From NCBI GenBank assembly GCA_001574975.1, contig KQ965808.1, positions 216,626 to 238,269 of the forward strand: 21,644 nucleotides of DNA. The letters are read 5' to 3'. The position numbers were made by a program, and so were the translations under genes. The DNA comes from Gonapodya prolifera JEL478. Taxonomy: Eukaryota > Monoblepharomycota > Monoblepharidomycetes > Monoblepharidales > Gonapodyaceae. The notes under the pieces were generated by a model, which did no database searches, was not told where the DNA came from, and worked only from the letters and a program-made list of their open reading frames with translations. Below, one piece after another: positions 9,401 to 18,845 of this stretch (positions are counted from its first letter, which is position 1; each line of letters opens with the position of its first letter).

Positions 9401-12400
9401 CGACGACCATACGCCGATCCGGCAGACATGTGGCGCCTGCTGTACGCCTGCACGCGGTTTCTCGAAGCGTGCTTGGACGCTCTGGACCTGCGGGACGTGG
9501 TTGCCGCGCGTGAACTCGCCAGCAAGTCCCTTGTCGCGCCCGAATCGGCCCCGCAGCTCGGCGGGTTTCCCGGTCCCGCCCTGTCCGACATGGCGCTGGC
9601 GGCCATCCAGTCCGCCATGTATAACCCCGGGTTCACCATTATGGTGGCGCTGTTGAGTGGTCACCGCATTTTGGACGAGCTTTGCGAGATTGTGGCCACC
9701 TCGCCTGTGCCGGGGTGGATGGGTGTTGAGGCAGTTGATGCTGGTACCGCGGGGGGCGTTCCCCCGGACTACGCCCCCGCCGTGTTGAGGAGTATGAGAG
9801 TCATCTGGCGTGCGTTGCAGATCGAGGAGGTGTTCCTCCGGCATGTTGTCCCCGCCGTCAGGGACGCGGTGGCTGCACGCACGGCAGGTGGGGCGGCGCC
9901 TGGTTTCGCCCCGCCTGTGCGCGTGCCTGCCAATTTGCTAACCTTGCCGCAGCTACTGCTCATCCGCCGTGCTGTCGTGCCTCGGATGGCAGCCTACATT
10001 AATTCGGCGACAAGCCGAGAGCTCGGATGGATCGCTGTCAAGATCCTCGACTATTTGGCGACCACGCATGTGTTTGGCGGGATTGGAAGTGATGCGGTCG
10101 GGATTGGTGGTGCGGAGCCCAGAATGGTCGGTGCCGTCGGCATCAGGGGGAACGTGCTGGTGCAATTGCTGCAGACGAGCGAGGAGGCCAATGCCGTTAT
10201 AGCCGGCGTTGCGGACAGGCTGGCGGTTGCTCAGGTGGATGGAGAGGAGGATGTGATTGAGGATGAAAGGCAGGTTGGGGAGGAAGGTGGTGGGCTCTTT
10301 CAACCAGAGGAGCACGGTGGTGCAAGTGGGAGGGACGAGGCGCTTGTGGAGAGCGTTGAGTTTGTGGACTCGTTAGAGCAGGTGAAGCGCGAGGCCAACG
10401 AAGTGTGCCTGTCCAAGACTCTTAGAAGGGCAATTTTGGACATCCTCTTGCGGAACCTCGCCGATCGGCGCGTGTATCCGTCCCTTGCGCACTTCCTGCT
10501 CGGCTTCGATACATCGCAGAACGCGAGAAGGCTGGCGCTGGGTCCGGATGATAGCCCGAGTTGTCTGCATGTCATACTTGATCTATTGAGTATGGGGACT
10601 GCCTCAAAACAAGGGGACGTGGGGGATGTAAATGCGCTGACTGACACGGAACCCCTGTGGATGAACCACCCGTCTCTCGCTGAGCGGTGCTACCACTTGC
10701 TATACGTGCTGTGTGCGGAGAAGGCGACTTCGGAGGCCACCATGAGGTACTTGAGGTCGATTGGGTTCGTGGGGAGCCAGCTCCCGTTGCTTGATGTAGA
10801 ACTACCCTCCTTGTCAAACCGTCGCCCTGGCATCCGCCAAAGACTACATGGCGCACCGCATGCAACAGACGATACGGCGGAAGACGTGCTTGTGGCAACG
10901 CGACGGTTGGACGACAAGTGGGGTGTCCTGTCTATGGTGCATTCCAAGGCGTGGTTGCTCAAGTTGGCTGTGCTGGAGGTGCATTCTTTGTCGCTTAAGG
11001 GACTGCGGAGTGATGCGGAGCATTTGGTTAAGGTGGGTTGCTCTTCTGATCGAGACATTATGTAACGAAAGTCAGTACAAGAGTCTCCACCAGGGTTTCT
11101 TTGGCAAATCAACAGCAAATGAAACTGCAACCTTAAAGAACGGAATGCAATTCTTCATGGAGAACCCAACCACAACCAACAACGACAGCACGAGTAATTT
11201 GATCGTGATTCTGCTGGACTCGCTGGACCTCTCCTTCTCCCAGCCAGACCCACCAGCACGGCTGGCGGGCGCAGATCTCGCACGATTTTTAAAGATGAAC
11301 GACCGCGGGTGCTACGTGTACGATCTTGCATCCGTGCACGCTTATTTGAACGCTGAAAAGCGACAGGCGGAGACTCAGGGTGTTATGCTGGGACAACAGA
11401 GGGACGACCTTCAGGAGCAGATCAGGGCGATTTTGTATGACGTGCTGCGGAATAATTTCGTCCGAGAGGATTTCTTCGCGCGATGTCAGATCCTTGCGGC
11501 ATGGAGAGAGTTGGTGGAAGTCATTGTGGCACCTGGAATACTAGACAGCCTTGATCGACAAGCAAAAGAAGACATTTTGGTTGACATCTCGGAGCTCATT
11601 GTGCGGAAACTGGAAGACCCTGGGTCTGAAGCAAAGATGACCTCGTCACTCTCTGCGACACTCGTAGTTGTCGTGTCGCGCCTTGGAGAGAGCGGGCGTT
11701 TGGATAAGGGAACTACAGCTTCGGAGCATGTGTTTGGGCAGCCAAAGGCAAGGGTCCCCGCCGACATTGTTGTCACGATGAGCGAGCAACTCATTCGTTG
11801 CTTGGAGAACCGCGAAAGCACTTCGTCCGAGTTTAGAGGCAACCTCTACACGGCGTTAGTGTATCTCCTCGTCACGAACCGGGAAGCAGAGCTTGGTGAC
11901 GGTGCGCGGCGACTCATGGGAGGGAGGAATGCTCTGCGAATAATCATGGACGATTGTGACTCTCCGGAAAACTGGAGCTTGACTGCGATAAATCTTTTGG
12001 AAGTATTGTCGTCGAGAAAAGGGAGCAGTAGCGATGTGTTACGTGCGTTGTCGCGGTCGAACTATCTTCGAAACTTTTTGCATTTTGTGAAGAGCAACGA
12101 TCAGGCTATATGCACCTTGCTCCGGAGCGAAGATATTGGTAAGAAATCCTCCTGTTCGTCATCTGAGCAGCCTTGGTTCTTACTTCTGCCCTCAGACGGC
12201 AAGTCACTTGCTCCACTTTTCGCTTATTACCAGGTCATGACACTTCTACTGAGACTTACGACTATTCCTGGAGGACCTGCGAAGCTTTTAGAGGCCAACC
12301 TGTGCGAAATTTTTTCCGAAATTCAGTTCGTTGATCACAGGGTCGCATTTGGGGCCATCTCGGGGGATTCAGTGACAAACATTGACTTGCACCACAACTT

Positions 12401-14166
12401 GGTAATGCCAATGTTTCGAATTCTGAATGGTGTTTTAGCGGCGAAGGCGGAAAACCGCCACTTTGCGGAGAAGGTATGCCACACTCAAGAGAAGCCACAT
12501 CCAAAAGCACACCAGACTAAACATGACTACTGCTGTTTTTTAAAAGTGCTCATTGTTCGTTCAGCGTCACATTGAACTCTTTAGTTCTATATTGCGCGAC
12601 GCTCGTCCCACGGTCACCATGTCATCGCTAGCTGAGCTGGACGAAGTGACTCGCTTCCTCTCCAACCTTTCATCCAACCGGGAGCTTTTCGGCGCTCAGG
12701 TGAGTGCTAGATACCAGAAGTGATGTTGGAAGTTTCTTCGACGACAAACTAATTCGAATGGTTGGCTGCAATTCTTAAGGTTCCTGGCCAAGGACGACTG
12801 GGGGGCTTAGTCTTGGGAGATCTCATTCTCGGGCTCCTTTCGAAATATGCGGAGAGTGTTAGGTGGATCTCGGCGTTTACTCCTGCCGATGAGGAGGACA
12901 CTGAACGAGGTGAGACTGAAATTCCATCTTCGCTGTTGCCACCGTGATTCTGACGGCCCGATCCAGAGCGGAAAAGTGCTCAATTTCTAGCTGATAAAGT
13001 TGTGCTGAATTGTCTCACATTCTCTCGGAGGGTCGTTGCGGAAATGGCGCGAGGTAAGTTGATGGAGATATCCATGTTTTCTTGTTGATTTGTGAAAGAT
13101 TAACCTTCTCCCAGATGACTTTTTCATGCCATTATTTTCGTTTGCACTTGATGAGACGCGAGTCGGATTCGCTGGCTATGGCGATATCGGTAGGTGACAT
13201 ACTGGATCTCTTGACGTCACATTTCCTGGACAGCTATTTTCCCATCAAGGCCCATCGCGCCCATCAACACCGTCGCTTGCAACTTTGCTTACGGTCGTGC
13301 GGTCCGCCAACACTCGTCTGAAGGCTCTCTCCGTTGAACATCGCCACCTTCACTCTCGAGAAGCGGAGTTCGAAGGAGGTCGGTCCTTTGATGGATTGGA
13401 AATAAAGGAGGTAAGGGACATCTGTGATATCGCATAACTTATAGGCACTTAGAGCATTCACGTTTTGACATCCGTTTTGATCAGATTGCCAATGAAATAA
13501 CCGATATTGGTCGCATCATTCTGGACCCCACATCTTCAATGCAGTCTCGACAGACCGCTGCTTTTAGTGGCTTGAAGTCCATGATATCCCTTCGCGTTCG
13601 TTGGTTGAATGAGTCTTTGTGTAAGTCGCAAAAATGACAACGCGCATGTTTTATCAATCGATAACGGGCCCGTCATGAATGTTTCTTCGATCCATAGACA
13701 CGCTTGAGCAAGCCCTGTACCTCGTGCTCCGTCACCTTGTCTACTACTTTGAGGAGTACAAACCTTCCTTTGATAACGAATTGAGCTCAAGTCTCGTCAA
13801 TACCCTCCTCTGGCCTCCCCAGCCTACTTCTCTCTTGTACAGCAGCGGAGGACATGCGACGAATCCGACCAAGTCCGATCTGGAGCGAGTTATTGGCGAA
13901 TTGGTGAGACCTACCGCATATGTACAAAGCTCGCTTACTGTGGTGTTGGAGGAGCTTTCCGTGGAGGAAACGGTGCGTTCCACTATCGGCATCGCCTGTG
14001 TCTATTTTCGCTCACTTACTTTTTCTTGTTTGATGACGCCTTATATCAGCTGTCTCACGTTTCAGATCTTCGATTCAAGCAATCGCTTGTCGGAAACAAC
14101 ACCCTTGCAATCGAAGCAGTAGTTTCGAGAGCAGCAAAAAGATTCCTTTCGGATGTACATTACTAG
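6500..14166 (+). CDS. Nup192/Nup205-family inner-ring nucleoporin, 14 exons
   Basis: Large alpha-helical scaffold protein of the nuclear pore inner ring (Nup192 in yeasts, Nup205 in animals). Exons by phase: 6500-6749, 6893-7863, 8017-9333, 9395-11032, 11076-12138, 12196-12473, 12565-12699, 12780-12909, 12967-13053, 13115-13189, 13250-13410, 13485-13620, 13698-13972, 14050-14166. These total 6633 nt (2210 residues, stop TAG). Family features are the N-terminal block with LLDTAVILWHAERAHAIECL, the RVLCAFLHLLRTVAGW block, the PADMWRLLYACTRFLEACLD block, LAPLFAYYQVMTLLLRLT, and near the end LEQALYLVLRHLVYYFEEYK. Length exceeds yeast Nup192 (about 1680) and human Nup205 (about 2010). Some excess is low-complexity insertion in exons 2 and 3: an Asp run, Ala-Ser repeats and a Gly run near residue 645. 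The 11033-11075 intron is only 43 nt; a second acceptor at 11081 would make it 49. Confidence 0.85.
8443..8466 (+). repeat. Hexanucleotide repeat inside nucleoporin exon 3
   Basis: GCTTCG is repeated three times and followed by GCTTCA, encoding an alternating Ala-Ser tract in frame. It sits in a markedly GC-rich part of the exon that also encodes a Gly run at about 8730-8763. The tract is a likely site of length variation and is not part of the conserved helical scaffold. Confidence 0.8.
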
Positions 14167-14232
14167 AATTTATAATCATGCAAAATCACTCGATTTACTG
14201 AAGTGTGCATATAAATGTGACGAGGTTTGGTA
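14167..14232. other. 66-bp convergent intergenic gap
   Basis: The nucleoporin stop (14164-14166) and the stop of the minus-strand SH3 gene (14235-14233) face each other across 66 bp. The gap is AT-rich and has no obvious canonical AATAAA on either strand. Each 3' UTR therefore probably runs into the other gene. Confidence 0.7.
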
Positions 14233-14820
14233 CTATCGTTCTGTCTGATCGACCGTTGCCTCCATCCCTTTCTTAATAATCGATTCCTGTGATACTGCCG
14301 CAGCTGACCCGTTGTGCGTGATAGTGTCCATGCTATCAGACCGCTCAACGTTCGACGACACCGCATCTGATGGGACATGCGGAACTGTCGAGAGGCTCTG
14401 ACCAGGTCCGAGCGCCATAAGACTCGACAACGGGTTCATAACCTTCGAAAGCTCGGATACGGGTTTGCTCCAGTTGGAGGGTGCGTTCGTGACGGCGGCG
14501 GGGCGGAGGTCGAGGACGTCTCTGAATCGTGGTGGAGGTGATTGTTGGATAAGAGTCTTTGCAGCACGCAGCATGTAGCTACGACTTACAGGGGAAGGAT
14601 TCCGAAGATTGAGGTGCTCCTGTAAATTTGATTGTAAGTTGATGGGATGGCACGTGTCTGTGAGCCCGAAGAAGTCATTCCCCTAAGCACGATTTCACAT
14701 ACACATTCCACCCTGTCGCCCAGCCATCTCTGAACACTTCTTTGAGTTGCACACTTTGACCTGGAGACAGTGCCAGCTCATCGGCGCTCGCCGGTTGGTA
14801 CTTGGGAGTTGAGATATTGA

Positions 14821-14854
<34 letters not shown>

Positions 14855-16776
14855 TACGCGATGGTCACGACCAGCTGGGGAATCCGAACATATCGACAGT
14901 TGACACATACCTCAAGCGCAACAACAAGCTCCGGGCCGAGGTAGGTGACGCTGTGTACGTCCATGACGCCCAGTCGGGATGCGATTTGCGCGAAGAGCCA
15001 GTGTGGGGGCGCATCCTTTGTTGTTGAAGTTGAATGCCCAAATTTGTTCAAGTTGGCACCAAGAAGCTCATCAGGACAACTTACAGGCATTGTGTACCTC
15101 CTTATCGACCCAGTCAAAGGGCTGCCCCTAACTGCCATTGGTGTTGCTATTTCCTCAGTGGGTGGAAGAGCAAGAGCTCGAGAGGACGCATGGGTGAAGG
15201 AAGGTGAAGGTGCAGCGGACCCGAACGATCCCAAAACTGTTGATGACTTGGGGATCGTGGAATCCATGGTGGTGTTGAATCCCGGCGTCAGTTGGGAGGA
15301 GGAGGCGCTGCTTTGAGTGTCTGCGCATGCGTTGAGAATAGATGGTGCTGAGGAGTTCAAGACCAAAGCAACGGATGACTGCCATCTCTCACCATCATCC
15401 CCATCCCTGCCGTTCGACCGTTTCTTCGCCACGTACCGCTGAACAAAAAGCCCAACACAGACTAGGACAATCACAACGGGTGCGATAATGTAGACTGGCA
15501 GCAAGTTTGGTCCGGTTGTGGTTTGATTCGAAGTAGGTTGGTTTGCGGGTTGGTTCACTGGAACATTGGTTTTTGTCGTCGTGAAAATTGCAGTGCCACG
15601 GAATCCCCATCACAGTGCAAAAAGAAACTTACCCTGAGAGTTCACGCCAACGGTACCCGGGGAGGAGATGGATGGTGTAGGCTTAGGTTCGTTGGTAGCT
15701 GCGCCGACGACGACGGTTTGGGAAGCCGTCGCCGTGGCAGTAGCAATTCCGATGTCAGCCACTGGCGCGGTCGAGGCGCCGGCGAGAATGGATGTTGAGG
15801 TTTGTGTGGGTGTCTGGGCAACAGACACCGGAGTGGCAGATGGTGTTGGAACCACAGACTGGAGAGTTGCAGCTGGAGCAGGTACGGGAGCACCTGGCGG
15901 TGGAAGTGGTTGGGCTGTCGGTGGCGATGGCGATGGCGGTGGGGGTACGGCCGGCGGTGAGGGCCGTGGGGGCGGTGGGACTGATCAGGTTCATGACCTC
16001 TGACCCCCAGTTTAAGGCATTCAAAACGCGAGGAATACTTACTTGCGGAAGAGGGTCCGCAGGTTTTAGCGGAGGGGCTGAGCTGAACGAAGCCGGGATA
16101 GCACTCTGAGAAACGTACCAACGGTCGTGAATTCGTGACAGTGCAGGCCGGAGGACAAATAAGTGACGAATGACACTCACCAATCGCGCAGGCACCCCCG
16201 CTACAGTATCCCCACGCGTTACTTCCGTCTGGAAGCGTGCAGTCGAGGCACGACGGCCCACACTATTCCGGGCAGGAATTGATTTGAGCCCCATCACCCG
16301 CTTTGTTCCAGAGCGCCATTGAGCTCACCGCAAGCAAGGCAATATCCGGGTTCTGACAGACCCCGCTCGTATCGCCGCATCGATTGGCCCACGACGGGTC
16401 CGAGCACGGATTAAAGTAGCAAATGCTGTTTGCTCCACACCTCGCTCTGCATCGACGACGCAAATCAAGTCCCAAGACGCAGTGACTCAAAGAGTGACAT
16501 GGAATCTCACGGTCCATTGCACCATCCCGGCGGGCAGAGCGTCCAATCCAAGCCGATGCACCAGTTTCCGCTGCTGGAGAGTTTGAGATGTGACCCGCAC
16601 GATCCGCTTACAGAGGCCTGGTCGTAGGCGTGGACGAGGGTGGTCACGGTAGCGAGGAACAAGGCGAGTGCGACTGTGACGTCCACGGGTCGAAAATGAG
16701 GGGTCGAGGTGGAATCGTTTTGGCGCAGCTTACCGATGCCGCGGTGGAATCCTCTGTGGCCATCGGTCGTGCGCAT
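14233..16776 (-). CDS. Single-pass membrane protein: Cys-rich and Pro-rich ectodomain, TM helix, cytoplasmic SH3 domain
   Basis: Exons by phase: 16776-16511, 16446-16329, 16262-16181, 16105-16043, 15980-15633, 15557-14911, 14800-14705, 14619-14233, giving about 668 residues. A 69-nt in-frame segment (15084-15016) begins with a perfect GTAAGT donor and is probably another intron, giving about 645. In order: a signal or anchor segment (VALALFLATVTTLVHA, about residues 34-50); a region to about 176 rich in paired Cys (CIGLDWTLCPPGWC, GYCSGGACA); a Pro/Thr/Ser-rich stalk to about 300; a helix (PVYIIAPVVIVLVCVGLFV, about 313-331) followed by basic YVAKKR; a Ser-rich linker; then an SH3 domain with DELALSPG and FRDGWATGWN. 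Its layout suggests a surface or wall sensor that recruits Pro-rich partners inside the cell; that role is inferred. The start is the first ATG of the frame. Confidence 0.78.
14822..14854. repeat. (CA)n plus A-run microsatellite in an intron
   Basis: About seven CA units are followed by about 20 A. In the SH3 gene's transcript this is a long U-run followed by GU repeats, inside the 14910-14801 intron and roughly 20-55 nt upstream of its acceptor. It is likely length-variable and error-prone in sequencing. Confidence 0.85.
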
Positions 16777-18845
16777 GGCGAGCGCTGGAATGCGGGTGGA
16801 TCTTTCTGGACAGTGGCAGTGGCAAAGGGCTTTTGCTCGGAAGGTTAGGGCTCAGGGAGAGGAATACAAACTCAGGGTCGGGCGGTCGCCGCCGTTCGGA
16901 AATACATATCAGATTGTATTTTGTGTACTATTTCATGCCACTGGAATGTGAAATAAACAGATACAGAGCGCAGTGGTGTTGAACTTGGATCTTATTGTGG
17001 TGAAGGGAGGTTGAACGATGTAGTGGGGATGTGTGGCAATTACGTCCATTCCTGTTATTCTGTCAGGGTGTGGGAAGAGAAGACTGATGTTCGGCACTTG
17101 TGGAATATCGTGTGGCGGCTCGGTGAGCGTGGATCAGGGACAGCGATCGACAGATGGGTGTGCCTCGCGGGGGCCCGACGCCACAATAAATGAATGTGAT
17201 GACAAAGCACTCTTTCTCCACTAAAGTAACGCCAAAAATATTATCAAAATATCAGAAAACTGATGGATACGCCTGAGTTTGGCGATGAGCAACAAAGATT
17301 AACACGGCATTATGATGTAAATGTGATGCAAGGTCCAGACTGATAACAGCGACATGAATATGAACACAGTCAACTCAGGAAGCACCCGTCTGCAGAAAAC
17401 GACTGGAACCCCCCGGTACAGAGGACGAGCCGCTTCGACTGATTCTATGGATTGACCCTCGGGAGCAGCTGCTCTCACGCCTGTCAAATTCGCCATTTGA
17501 CTCACACTCTCATTCGTTTCGTGGGCTAAGAGCACGGTTGGAAAACTCTTATTTGTTGAGAACCGATGTAGGCTTTATGTAAGTGGCCGTGAACAATTAA
17601 AGTGAGTAGGGATGACGGCCACTGACCAACGGAACGAATTAAAAGCGCGGTACGTGAAGAAGCCAAGAGACTCAGCACACGGTGCATGTAGTAAAATCAA
17701 CTGACGTCGCACAGTGCAAAAATAGAAATGGACGTTAGTTTGACATCGATCTGCGTTCAGCGGAGTGACTCATAACACATTAGTCGGGGCATGCGCCATG
17801 TTATTTCCTCCTATTCTCACGATGCACGACGCGTCAAGGCGAGTATCTGCTGGTTAGTTGTTAAGAGCGACGGGCTGAGGTATTCTGCGATGGGGAGTTG
17901 TGAGGCACTGTAAAGTGCAGGATTGGACAACAAGTCAACAACCGATTGCCAGACAATTTATCTACCAAGACAAGAGTGAGCCAACACACGTCTTCCAACA
18001 TGCAAATAACGGGATTTCGTAGTATCAAGAGAATGAGCATGTCCGACTTGCCTGCCGGTCAGATGACCATGTCGCGTAGTTGAGATCGGTCTCAGGATTA
18101 AACCTCCCATTACTTTTGCGCAGTAAACATCGAGGAGAGAGCAGAAAAGTAATCGTTGAAGTCAATCGTCACGTCGCGGGTGATAAAGCGGGGATAAACG
18201 GGTCACGTCACGATCGCACTGACAGGTCAGCTGGTGACGGCGAGTGCAAATCGAATTGCAGTACGCATTGAAAGTATCTTTGTACTGCAAAAGAATAGTT
18301 TCTTGAACACCAGCGACTGCGTCTGTCCACCTAGCAGCTCAAGTTCCACCCCCAATTCACTGGTCTAGAAATAAATTACTCTATTCTTAATATGCACACT
18401 GTACAAAAAGAGAACATAAGGTGACGTACGTGTTAACATACTGCCTACAAAGGTCACTTCATCAATCAGCACAGCCCCTCAACAACGTAAAGCAATTCAA
18501 GGTGTGTAGTGTAGAATTATGATATCGTTGGTCGGCCGTACGTCAGTTCGTCCGCTTTGTCACTGATCGTCCAGTTATGATATAAAAAGAAAAAACCACA
18601 AGTTCCGATACCGCCCTATGTCTCCCTCCCTTTAGCATCACGACACCGTCACCTCCCTCCATCTTTGCACAGGCCAAAGGAGGTCTTCAACAACGTTTCC
18701 CGCTCGCAGAAACGGCGTGCCTCAAATAATAATTAATTGCATGTTTTTGGCGCGTCCAGTCAAAAGAACCTGTTAACTGAAAACGGTTGGATGCCACTAA
18801 CCCGTACTAGCCAATAATTAGGAAAATGCAACAAGACGGCACCCC
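16777..18845. other. Gene-poor region of about 2 kb
   Basis: Open frames are all short, and none shows a domain or joins through plausible introns. The 78-codon minus-strand frame at 17299-17535 is the longest isolated one and shows nothing recognisable. No tRNA A/B boxes, rRNA or clear tandem repeat were seen. The start presumably contains the promoter of the SH3 gene, and the end the 3' flank of the MYND locus. A spliced non-coding RNA cannot be excluded by eye. Confidence 0.45.

Noticed and set aside
15642-16121. His/Pro-rich 159-codon frame overlapping the SH3 gene
   Set aside because: It crosses two predicted introns and is an out-of-frame reading of the Pro-rich stalk; the chosen frame splices in phase from signal segment to TM helix.
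17299-17535. 78-codon minus-strand frame in the gene-poor region
   Set aside because: No domain, no supporting splice partners, and length within chance expectation.
18300-18840. Possible RNA gene in AT-rich sequence downstream of the MYND locus
   Set aside because: No tRNA promoter boxes, no convincing cloverleaf or snRNA motif found by eye.
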